64,000 bases of DNA, taken from assembly GCA_001051155.2 (NCBI GenBank), contig JYIP02000009.1:186001-250000 (forward strand), read 5' to 3'. A program made the translations under genes and the position numbers. Origin of the DNA: Chrysoporthe austroafricana (lineage: Eukaryota; Ascomycota; Sordariomycetes; Diaporthales; Cryphonectriaceae). Shown piece after piece: positions 54,519 through 64,000 of the stretch. The stretch's first letter is position 1; each line of letters begins with the position of its first letter. The notes beneath the pieces are model-generated. The model saw nothing but the letters and a program-made list of their open reading frames with translations, ran no database searches and was not told where the DNA came from.

Positions 54519-56765
54519 ATGAAGACTCGAGTTGTTAACTTTGCTTACTGCTGTCACGAGAGCTGTTCCTTCTGGGACACCCCGGAAAGCGGCCGCCATC
54601 TGGTTGTACGTGACACGTTAATTGACGTACAGGAAGGTAATGCTTTCGCTGTTTCGTACACCTGGGGCGAATTCGACCGGGTTCCGAGAGCATTGGGCCA
54701 TTATGAAGACGGGACACCAGCATTGATGACACTGGGGACTGAGTGGGAGCTTCCTGACCTCATGAGGTGCCTCCAGAAAATTTGTTCCGAGATCAATGAG
54801 TTCTGCTGGATCGACCAGTTGTCTATCAACCAGGAGAGCAGCGAAGCAGTGAAGGCTACCCTGGCAAAGATTCCCGACATTTACCGCAGTTTCGAAGTCG
54901 TGGTGCTCCTCCCCGGGGCTTTGTGCGGGTGCCTAAAAGGAGCCTGGGACAAAATGCAGGAGAAGATCGCTATGAGGCAACCTTGTCTGCTGCCTGAAGA
55001 CCCCTGGACCAGATGCTGGAACAACATTGCTTATTGCATATGGTTCGGTCGTTTATGGCCCCGACAGGAACTCTTCTACGCTAGAAAGATAAGAGCTAGG
55101 TGGACTCACGCTGAGGAAGCAGGGCACTACTCAGGTCCGAGTTGGATACAAGGCGAGGTCGACGAAATCGCTTTGGGGAACCTCAATCTCGCGGCGAGAC
55201 TCAAGTTCGATGCCACCAGGGCGCAGTGGGATTCATTTGGACCCAAGGCGCGGCGGTGGGAGTTTTTAAGACAGGTGAGAGATCAGGTTGACAAGGCAGA
55301 GTTGGAGATGATAGAATGGCATAGTATGCACCGCGCTGAGTGGCTCCCGAGCAAGGCACACCCTCTTCTCGAGTTTCTGACCGGCAACGTACTGCGCGCC
55401 AGCACAGAGCGACGTCGCGAGCTGCATCATCGGCAGTGGCATGACGCCTCTGAAGACCCTGGATGTCGCGTGCGTCCCGATCTACAGCACGAATGGGCCC
55501 TGGTGAACAGGTTCATGCGGTCTCTACAAGCGACGGCAAGGTGCAAACGGTTGACAACACAGGAGCGCGATGTAGTCCTTGCCGTCTGGGTGGATTGCCC
55601 CAGATACACCATTCCCACGGCATACAAGAAGATGACCTTGGGGGAGCTGTTAGAGGACGCCGTGATTCAACTAGAAAAGAATTGGGGCCTTTCCGTCTCG
55701 ACGCTGATACCCGCGGGGCTTTTCGGGACGGCAACCGGGCATGATGTGCTCTGGCGACCTTCGGCATACGTGGATCGCATGAGGCACGAGAAGAAAATAT
55801 CCGTTACCACTATTTACAGCGTTTTGACGGATCTTGACCAGAGACAATATGACATCCGCAACAATGGAAAGCCGTCACTTATTATCCCGCTGCATACACC
55901 GCCAGAGACACCAGCTCACAACGTGCAGGACTTCCAGACCGTACTGGAGGACATTGTAGATGCTGGTGACCTGATCGGCATGATTTGTAGCTACTGGACG
56001 GAGAGCAATGTGAATTCAGCGACGTCAGGGCGTGTAACCCTCAAAGACGCTAAATCGGAACACAGTTGGGAATCGTTGCAACTGCTGCAAGGCCAAGGCC
56101 TCCATGACGCCTTGGAGATCATGCTCTTCAGGGTACTCCAAAGAATCTCTCCCAACCTGGCAACTCCTCCAGCATGTTACGCTCCGGACACGCCACCGCT
56201 GACCAGAGAGGCTGAGTACAAGGTAGTCTTCTGCTTTGTATGCTGGGCTTTAGGCGTGGATGTTGACGTTGCTTGGGATCAAAGCCTGCGCCTCATGGTG
56301 GACTTGGGTGCGGCTGACGATCTACCCCCTCGGATAGGCCTCTCCAAGGTCAATTTCGAGGCTCTCAACTCGGAAGGCCGAAGAACATTTACCATCTGCG
56401 CAGCAAGGCCTGATCGACCCCATCTTATCAACGGCGCAGTCCTCGAGGTGCTAGTCCAAGAAGACTTGACCAGCCACGAAAAGCGTTTGCATGCTCCTCT
56501 CGAGACAACGAACTATGAGGTCGTTGGAAGCTGGGTGCCTCTGGAAGAAGAGGCTGATCCTCACACTACCAAGCCGAATCCGACGATACCAAAGGGGATC
56601 CGTGGATTCTTAAGTATGTGCCACCAGCATTGTTGGTGTGATAAGTGCGCTCAGTATATCCACTTCGATCGTGGAGCGCACCTTCTTGAGACCTCTTATG
56701 TATACACGGAGACAGGGCGAAAGTCTGTTGCGGGGTTGTGGACCCTTGTGCCGCCGGATAAGTAG
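54519..56765 (+). CDS. HET (heterokaryon incompatibility) domain protein, 748 aa
   Basis: A single-exon frame. The HET domain lies in the first ~190 residues: AVSYTWG at 44-50, FCWIDQLSINQ at 95-105, KIPDIYRSFEVVVLLPG, and the aromatic block WFGRLWPRQEL at 175-185. Those are the three conserved blocks of the family. The remaining ~550 residues contain no recognised repeat, nucleotide-binding motif or membrane segment. HET-domain proteins trigger cell death when unlike strains fuse; the domain is distantly related to TIR domains. Whether this one is an active incompatibility determinant is not known from sequence. The frame is intact throughout. It is the first of two HET genes within 6 kb. 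Confidence 0.9.
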   Translation: MKTRVVNFAYCCHESCSFWDTPESGRHLVVRDTLIDVQEGNAFAVSYTWGEFDRVPRALGHYEDGTPALMTLGTEWELPDLMRCLQKICSEINEFCWIDQLSINQESSEAVKATLAKIPDIYRSFEVVVLLPGALCGCLKGAWDKMQEKIAMRQPCLLPEDPWTRCWNNIAYCIWFGRLWPRQELFYARKIRARWTHAEEAGHYSGPSWIQGEVDEIALGNLNLAARLKFDATRAQWDSFGPKARRWEFLRQVRDQVDKAELEMIEWHSMHRAEWLPSKAHPLLEFLTGNVLRASTERRRELHHRQWHDASEDPGCRVRPDLQHEWALVNRFMRSLQATARCKRLTTQERDVVLAVWVDCPRYTIPTAYKKMTLGELLEDAVIQLEKNWGLSVSTLIPAGLFGTATGHDVLWRPSAYVDRMRHEKKISVTTIYSVLTDLDQRQYDIRNNGKPSLIIPLHTPPETPAHNVQDFQTVLEDIVDAGDLIGMICSYWTESNVNSATSGRVTLKDAKSEHSWESLQLLQGQGLHDALEIMLFRVLQRISPNLATPPACYAPDTPPLTREAEYKVVFCFVCWALGVDVDVAWDQSLRLMVDLGAADDLPPRIGLSKVNFEALNSEGRRTFTICAARPDRPHLINGAVLEVLVQEDLTSHEKRLHAPLETTNYEVVGSWVPLEEEADPHTTKPNPTIPKGIRGFLSMCHQHCWCDKCAQYIHFDRGAHLLETSYVYTETGRKSVAGLWTLVPPDK

Positions 56766-57099
56766 TAGATGTACTAGTGTTGAGATATAAATTAGCAGTA
56801 TAGCTGCTAGACCATGTCGCCATAGTTTCCATAATTTTCGATGCATCATCCCAACAATGTAATGCAGGAACGTCGCCGCTTATAATCGCAATATTCTACT
56901 TACCGAGAAAATCGGAAACATATTACCTCAATCTAAAGAACCATAATACGTAGAAAATCATACAGTACATATGGACTCTCGGGAAATAGCCTCGAGAGAG
57001 AGAGTCGTGTTTATATATACCAAAGTAGGTATTCAGTGCAAGTTGACTATATGCTGATCATGCGAGTCTGGCTCGGGCCTAGATCAATTAGCTAGCTAC
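56766..57099. other. Short intergenic stretch between convergent HET genes
   Basis: AT-rich 3' flanks with GAGAGAGAG near 56992-57003. No gene is seen. Confidence 0.5.
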
Positions 57100-59980
57100 C
57101 TAGCTAACATACCATGGCTGACTTTTGTCGATCCACTCGCCAGAGCCGTAAATATCTTCACCGGATGCCTGGATATTTGGGGCAGGATACAGTATCCTTT
57201 CATATCTGACAGCATAGACATCGTCCTCGTCAACACTGCGCATAGAGACCAGAGCCGCGAATTCTCTAGAATGGTTCGTCTGCACCAGTTCATCCGAATC
57301 CTCTTTGATTTGAGACCAGGTTTCGAACTCTCGAGGGTCCAAGGGGAACATGACCATGAGCGGGAGGTCCTGGTAGTCATCCCAGTGGTGGCTGCCTATC
57401 GACTCGGCCCTGGATACCAAGTCGAGCCTCCATTCTTGGACACCGACCATGACAAACATGCAGTCTTTATGCGGGAGCTTGCGGTCCAGTTGCAGACGAA
57501 GTCCAGCACATCTTGCGGTGAGCCCATGCTCGTCGACGCTCGCATCGCTGGGTCCATTCATGAACACTGTCTCCTGGTCGATAAAGCTCGTGGGGGCCCA
57601 GCGGAAGCCTTCAAAAGTCAGGTGTGCCTGGCTCGAGAGCATGATGGACGATGGCACACGGCCCACAGAGCACAGAAAGGCCTTCATGCGGTCGGCCGCC
57701 AAAGAGGCCGCGAGGATCGTTGTGAGATCCGGCCCCAGCAGGTGCGATAAACAGATGGTCTCGTCCTCTTTTCGGCTCGTAGTGCGCCCTCGCAAGGCCT
57801 CCAATATTTTTCTTGGTTCTACTCTTGGCGCTCCTGGGCTTGGCCGGCTTATCCGAATTTCGCTCAAGCCCGCCACAGAGTTGTGGAAACCCGGGTCAAA
57901 GTTGAAGAATTTGTGCATCCATTCCGACAGACGCCCGAGAATGTTGTTTTTGGAACCAATGGCGTCCTCGTCTTCGAAGTCCTCCACGCAAAATTTCTCG
58001 AAGAGCCGGTGACCTTCCCTTTGAAGACCATCCTGATCGATGCTATCTATATATCGATGGCTTTGCACATGGAACAGGAGCTCGAGAAGCGTCAGGATTA
58101 GCCAGGCGCCAAGCCATTGATACTTTCTGTCATCCGACTCCAGGTCGTCTTCGTAGGTGACGGCTGGAATTTAGCCAAGCATCTGCAAGCTTACTTTCCA
58201 AGGTGCGTGGTCATCTACGAAGCATTCCTCGATCATCTCAATGTCTCGATTTGTCATATCCTCGAAATCGAACCATATCTCCGGCGCCAGCCAGGCTTCC
58301 TCGAATGTCCAGAGTCTCGTGGTCCACGGACATATTCGGGTATAGAAAATGCGTTCCTGCGGGGGTGAGTTTGTTGATGAAAGTTCTTGGAGGGAATGGT
58401 CCATCACGAGAACCCGCTCTGCTTCACTGTACACGCGAGCAAGGCCTCTCAAAGCTTTCTTGCGCAGTCGTGCTTCAAGGGGCACGCATATTGTGTCGAT
58501 CCAAAATGCCACAGGTTGCGTTTCTTCCTCGTATAGTCTCTGGACTCTGTCTTGGAGCCAGCATAGACTGCATTCAGGGAGTGTGTTTGCTGAAGGATTA
58601 CCTAGACCATCAGACCATACATGCGAGATGGCGACGTATCTCTGTGAGCATAGAATATGGTAAGCTTTATTGTCGATCTTTAGGTGACTTGGAGAGTCGT
58701 TGGACTCACAGAAACATCCTTGGTGTCGCAAACTTCGAGTTTGATACAGCTGTCCACCTCGCCCACGTTTCCGTCGTAGACATTCTGTACGAGGCAGACC
58801 TATATAGACCATACATCATTCCTAGTCAGCTGCGGGTAGTCCAACTTCTCGGAACTGTCATACCTTCAAGCATGGAATTTTGTCTCCGTCGAGAAGATTG
58901 GCAATTTCGGCCTCTACTGCTTCAGAGTAGAAATGGTCACACAGGCATTCCTGCATCACATGTTTGGTCTTGTACCGTTCTTCGTCCAGCTGGAAAGCCT
59001 GGCATTTTGCCTTAGAACACTTGCTATGGTCCTTCCCATCTGGTCTTTTTGCGGTTGACGCAAGGAGATAGTACGATGATGCACCTAAAATTTGATCTAG
59101 AAACCCAAGCTGTCCCGGGCACCATCCGGCCTCCACGGACTTGCTTTTGAGGGCTTGAGCAACAACCGGTAGATTGGGCAATGTCACGCCAAGCAAAAAT
59201 GAGGCAGTTAATCTCAATGTCTCCAGAAGCACCGTAAGAGGAATCATAACTATATGGCCGGGGCCACCAGACTCAGATTCGATGATGTCCAGCTGGAGCA
59301 AGACCATTTGAGCCATTTGTAGAAGGAATTCGATTTCCAACGCCTTGTCTGAGTCTCTCATACCGCGATTGTGTCGTCGTTGCTCCACGGTGGGAAGCGT
59401 CTGTGCTTGTCCGCGACGCAGGCTCTCCGCAGCACTGCTCTTGCGAATCAGGTTCTTGAGGAGGTGGCGACATGTTCGCTCCTTCTGCATCTGTATCTTT
59501 AGCCTCTTTCTTCTCCGGATTGAGATTCAACGAGGATGGTGGCGCAGCCTTGTCCTCCACACTTTCTTCCTGCCTCATCAGAGCAACAGAAGCTGCCCAG
59601 TACCAAAAGTACAAAGGCAATTTCCTGGTGGTGATGGTTTCGTAACCAGCTTCGTCCTTGGATACGAAATCGTCTTGGTTGAATGGTACCTGGAGAGTTA
59701 CGCAGAACTGGTGAAGCAGGTCGAAGAATAACCATGCCTGAAGGACGTCAGTATGGTCGGTGAGACTCCGGGGCTTGAAAATGTCGTAGATACTAAGGTT
59801 ACAGCGATCGAGAAAATGTGAAAAGCCGAGCATGTCATACTCAACTCGGTGTGAGTATACTCGTGGTATCTCAATAGGCCGTTGAGTCGCACCCCGCAAG
59901 TGGGAAAGGTGATCCATGGCGGGTGTTGTGGAGCTGCGAGCTGGGGGGAGAGTGCTCTGAGAGCTGAACTCGTGCTGCAC
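57100..59980 (-). CDS. Second HET-domain protein, multi-exon, with unresolved frame junctions
   Basis: Minus-strand coding blocks are 59980 to about 59500, about 59500-58864, 58799-58710, 58641-58195 and about 58163-57100. The middle exons join cleanly (PCLK-VCLVQNVYDGNVGEVDSC and CDTKDVS-RYVAISHVWSDG). The HET domain is spelled by VAISHVWSDGLGN, FWIDTICVP, RVYSEAERVLVMD and CPWTTRLWTFEEAWLA. The N-terminal ~370 residues are unrelated and include a hydrophobic helix (IVMIPLTVLLETLRLTASFLL). Two junctions fail. Near 59,490-59,510 the reading changes frame without a good intron. At 58195/58163 the donor GTAAGC is fine, but the acceptor CCAG leaves the wrong phase; a later acceptor at CTGGAG would restore it. 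The gene may therefore be damaged, as HET genes often are in some strains. Confidence 0.7.
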
Positions 59981-60433
59981 TTCTTAATAAGGCGGGATTT
60001 TAATGGACCTTTATACCGCTTACGCCCACCCATTTCTGCTTAGAGGTGGGTCTGATGCATGTCAGCCCAACGGCAGGGCTGTCCAGTAAATTTAAGCCAC
60101 AAGGTGTCCCTGCCCTGTCCCCCTTTCTAGAAAAACAATGATGATGTCGTCCAGACTTCAGTATCCCCAAAGTTTCAGAGCTGGCCCTATGTGTATGCTC
60201 GGTGCAGACCTCGAGGGGGTCGGGAACTCTAAGAGATTTCGTACACTCGGTCACAACTGACTAATAATTGTGCTAATCGCCGTATAATTATGCGACAGCC
60301 TGCTCGTGGGCTTGTTACATTATTTGGCCGCTACCCCACATGAGTTTGTGCAGTTTTACGGTGACCGAGATACTGAGATAACATCGACTTGCTTTTATGC
60401 CTCCGGACACCTGCCTTTTGTCAACCCGACATG
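59981..60433. other. Intergenic between HET gene and dioxygenase-like pseudogene
   Basis: It holds the promoter side of the HET gene. No gene is seen. Confidence 0.5.
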
Positions 60434-62897
60434 TTATCTCGACACTTTTGTCTTCTTTCTCTTGGTATGAACACTACCATCCATCTCACTCTGCTCACCC
60501 GAAGCGTCAGACGAGCTATTAGTCCTCTCTGCCAGCCTCTTGGACCTTCTCTTTGGCAGTACCAAAACCTCGGGCTCATCATCAGACTCGTATTCACGAC
60601 TCTCATCAGATTCAGGCTGCCAAGCCTCTGGAAACTTCTCCCTCTCAGATAAAACCCTGTGTTCCTCCGGGATCAGATCCTCGGGCTCCACATCGAGACA
60701 GTCGTCAGTAGTCGGTAGACTGGAGGGCTGCGATCCGACGTCTCTACCAAGCTGGCGGTAGACCGAGTTCCGAACAGCCTGGTGGGTTAAATTGACGACG
60801 ACGAAGCGCCTGCCCGTGTACTTCGTGATGGAGTGCCGGAGCTCGTGCCCACGGAACAGCTGTACGCACCCGGACTTGCACTCGATACGCAACCCCAGCT
60901 CGCGCAGGAGAAGGTCTCCACCCTGGAAATCACTGACAGCGACCACACCAGCGAAGCCCCGGCACCAGTCGGACTTGTCTTTGTGGTCGTGAGTCATAGC
61001 GTTAATTAGGAGGGCCCGCAAGGCAAATGGGTCGTTCTTGCGTCGTGTCTCGAATTGCAACCACGGGTTTTTCTTGAGCTCATCAGTCACTTGTCGATAC
61101 TGAGCGAGGAGGTGGGGATCGAGTATGCCAAAGAAAAAAGCGGCGAGTTCCGTACATGCGCCAAGGGCACTGTGTCTGAGCTTCTGGTATTGCATAGTCA
61201 CATCGCCCGGCATGTCATCGGATTCCAGTCACTGCCGCAAGTCCTTGCTATTTCGGACGCCTCTGTTGCCGTTGTTGTCGCCAATTTGGCAACGTGCCCC
61301 AAAATGATACACGCCAGATTTGGCTGTGCGGGCGTCGTTCTCGGGATTTCGAAAGTCAAGCTCGGGTCGCTCAGCCAGCCAGTCTATATAGTGTAAGCCG
61401 TGTCGCGTCATGTCAGGGAATGGAACGGGATGGATGGTGCTGTATGTCTCGAAAGAGTCAATGACGAGCTTCTCGATACGCTTACTGAGAAGCTTGCGGA
61501 AGCTATCAGAGCACTGGAAAGCTATGATAGCGCCATTTGAATCAAGAATCATGGTGATGTCCACGTCCTTGATGTGATAGAAAATCCCTTTCTCGACTGC
61601 GCACGCATCTCGCTGGGACTGGAAGTAAGGGCTGGCTTTCCTCCGCGGAATGGCCTCTTTGACCATCTGGAGCATTTCTGTAAATGCAGAGTCGCCGTCA
61701 TGGCCCAGCTTCATCTGGGCTCAAATGCTGTGCTCGAGACCTGGGCTGACGTAAAGCTGTTGCTGAGCGAGATCTCGAGCCCTGCTCCAATAATCCACAG
61801 TCCTGCCCCCAATTTCGCCACCTCGAGCCAGCAGCAGCTGGGCTGCTGACCACTGTTCGATCACCAACGCTGGTCCGTGACCGAGGATCTTCGTGACCTT
61901 CTTCTCAAGATCCTTTGCCCTTGACGTAGACTTGGCCAGACCTTGTGAGAGCATCGATGTCATTGAAGGTGACTTTTGTGACTCTCAGACCCTTGACGAC
62001 GAACTCCTCCACCGTCCGACTGAGGTGCACAAGTCGACGTACCTCAGCACCGTCAGCGATGGATTCGGCAACACATGTCTTGACTTTGCGAATGGTGTCA
62101 GTGAACTCAACAATGTTCGGCAGCGTCGTATCGATGATCGTGTCCTCCTCGAATTCCACCACCTGCAGGGATTTGTCCATTGGGAATCCAATTCCGCTCC
62201 AAGAGAAGTGTCTAGCACCCGGTTCATGGTCCTCCCTCTTTGGCCACTCACCACTGCCGTCGTACATAGACTTGAGCGGCAGTCTTAGACCTTGGTAAGA
62301 TGCATCTAGAGGAGGCTCGAGAAGCTCAAGATTGAACTCCTCGTCTGCCTTGGAAGCCAGGCTTGGACCTCTATGCTCCTTCGACTGCCCAGAGCCCTTC
62401 TGAGTCTGAGCAGTTCCGGCTTCGATATCACAGTCTGCCTGCACACCTGCTCCCTCATGCGCCCACTCATCCTCAACTGTACAATTGTCCTCTGGATCCC
62501 TTTCACCCTGGAATTTCTTGTCTTCTCCACGTCGATCGTTCAGCACTTTTAGTGCAAGGCGCGCAAGCTTTAATGCGTGATTGTCGTTTGTGGTTGTCCT
62601 AGCCTGGAGTGGTTACTCACTGGAGTAACGAGGCAGTCGTCTCTTCGCGTCTGAAGCATCCGACATCTTGCTCCGGCTCAGCGCCGCTGACATGTTGAGG
62701 ATTGAGTTGTCGGTGACCGAAAGCTTTCGCGGACGTTGCGGAACAGACTTTGAAGAAGTAAAGTCAGTGCCGTAGATGCGCAAGAGAATCCTCCGCAGTC
62801 TGAAATTATCTAACAGCTGTTCGGCATCATGCGTATGATGTTTGGGAACTTGCGTTTGCAACAGCTGCCTGCAGAATCGCCGAGACATGCAGCGCAC
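60434..62897 (-). pseudogene. Broken 2-oxoglutarate/Fe(II) dioxygenase-like gene (possibly TET/JBP-like)
   Basis: The minus strand keeps one long protein in pieces: a basic start at 62897 (MRCMSRRFCRQLLQ), an acidic and variable region (62546-61905), ALVIEQWSAAQLLLARG, the block HYIDWLAERPELDFRNPENDARTAKSGVYHFGARC, and the catalytic-looking block. The last reads LINAMTHDHKDKSDWCRGFAGVVAV (H-x-D), GGDLLLRELGLRIECKSGCVQLFRG, then HELRHSITKYTGRRFVVVN with a distal His and an Arg. This order fits a double-stranded beta-helix dioxygenase of the kind I know from fungal TET/JBP-like proteins; that placement is inference. The gene is disrupted by TGA at 61229-61231, TGA at 61721-61723 and a frame change near 61.91-61.96 kb. 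Both TGAs could come from CGA or TGG by C-to-T change, as in repeat-induced mutation. The tail is basic and acidic. Confidence 0.65.
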
Positions 62898-64000
62898 ACA
62901 CTTACCTAGATTGGAACCTTACACAGAACCCTGGTCGCTTTGTGAAGCAGTTCTGGTGAAGCTTTTAAGCCATTGCTTAGCATGATATGAGGTGAAGGTG
63001 ATGATGAGCAAGTATAACAATGAGGATCAAGACGATAGCAGTATTGTTGTCAGGCATCTTTACCTATTGGTTCTGCATGACGCATTTCTGTTTTGAATGT
63101 CTCCAGCCCGTCACAGGCTCGACAGGATTAACAGATTTTCCGTATCTCAGTGAAACTTCACCTGGACAATGGATTCGGGTGTTTTTGAAGTTGTGCTACA
63201 AGCGAACCCCGGCTCTCCGTGCCCTGCAGAGAAACAAGGAGCATCCAATTGGTTGGCTTGCAGCTTAGACGAGGCTAAAAGTGGGACATTATTTCGAAGA
63301 TCTGATCTCGAACTGCTCCTCAGGACCCTCGTGGACAGTGAAGTCACGGAATGGCCCTCACCTTCTAAATTGCCAATAAAGGCCTATATTTCAGTTGATT
63401 ATTTTTCTCTATGCAGTGACTTGCATTAAACCTAAGGACTTCTCATTTGCCTGAAGTTAAAAAATACGTTAAGGATTACCTCAGTCAACAAGGCTGTCAC
63501 ACTAACACCGCGATTCGTTAGTTCATAACAGTCAACCAGATAACTTAGACTCTTGCATCCCAAGCACTGTGTCGCTTTCACTAGATCTCTAGTGGAATTT
63601 GATTAATTCCATTCACCTCGATTTGATTGCCAACGGCGTTTGTAATTTCCATCCCCTTCATTGGTGCTTGTCACTGCTGTGGTATTACTCCAACCGAAAG
63701 TATTTATACAACTTTGGAACTCTTTGGCTCCCTGATCTGGACCACCACTTCAGACTTCTGGGATTACTCCCATCTCTTCAACCTACGCGCTTGCATTCTT
63801 TCTAGGCAAACCTTTGTCTCCAAGTTGTGCAGCAACTTGAACCATAACTTTGGGCGACTAAGAACAGAGAACAAGCTCAGCTGTGCTTCTGTCATCATAA
63901 CCGACAAGACATCCTCAAGGCACAAGTCTCTTGGAATAATTACAGATGGATCAAGGCAAGAATATCCAGGTCTCTGACCAGGCCCCTTGCATCAGTCCTG
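62898..64000. other. Right end of the window, no gene recognised
   Basis: AT-leaning sequence. Frames such as 63169-63429 have no motif. A gene may begin beyond the window edge. Confidence 0.45.

Noticed and set aside
1..64000. CRISPR arrays, riboswitches and bacterial operon signals
   Set aside because: None seen, and none expected in a fungal nuclear genome.

Overview
The window is nuclear DNA of a filamentous ascomycete (Pezizomycotina, probably Sordariomycetes). Genes carry several short introns with GT...CTAAC/CTGAC...AG signals, both tRNA genes have short introns next to the anticodon, and the gene set fits: HET-domain proteins, a Mug70-like CBS/PB1 protein, an Ace2-like zinc-finger factor, BBE-type flavin oxidases and a rhodopsin-like integral membrane protein. 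I could not place it more precisely without database searches.

Left part (1-10 kb) is accessory. It has a secreted T1/F1-type ribonuclease, a 1.87-kb Fot1/pogo-type DNA transposon with a decayed transposase, AT-rich decayed DNA with three arrays of 17-bp period and a long GC-rich hairpin, and then the most unusual object in the window. This is a gene at 7.0-9.0 kb built from about 22 tiny exons, eleven of them exactly 21 nt, encoding a zinc knuckle followed by a heptad-repeat tail whose exon borders fall in register with the heptad. A tRNA-Leu(CAG) follows.

The middle (10-39 kb) is mostly housekeeping: an Spt10-like acetyltransferase with an integrase-type HHCC finger, the AP-1 beta adaptin, a CBS/PB1 tail-anchored protein, a conserved hypothetical, a polytopic membrane protein, two very small proteins (68 and 29 aa), an Ace2/Swi5-like C2H2 factor behind a long GC-rich upstream region, and chaperonin subunit CCT7. 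Two decayed genes lie among them: an NHA-type Na+/H+ antiporter remnant and a squalene-epoxidase-like pseudogene.

At 39-51 kb a set of genes looks like a small specialised-metabolism group: two BBE-type FAD oxidases (one cytosolic, one secreted), a UbiA-type aromatic prenyltransferase, a group-A flavin monooxygenase and a PTH11-like seven-TM protein. No polyketide or peptide synthase is visible in the window, so this is a hypothesis.

The right end (52-64 kb) is again accessory: tRNA-Gln(CTG), a polytopic membrane protein, two HET-domain genes (the second with unresolved frame junctions) and a broken 2-oxoglutarate/Fe(II) dioxygenase-like gene with two in-frame TGA codons. All exon borders were inferred by eye from splice signals and protein continuity; none was tested by RNA data or searches.
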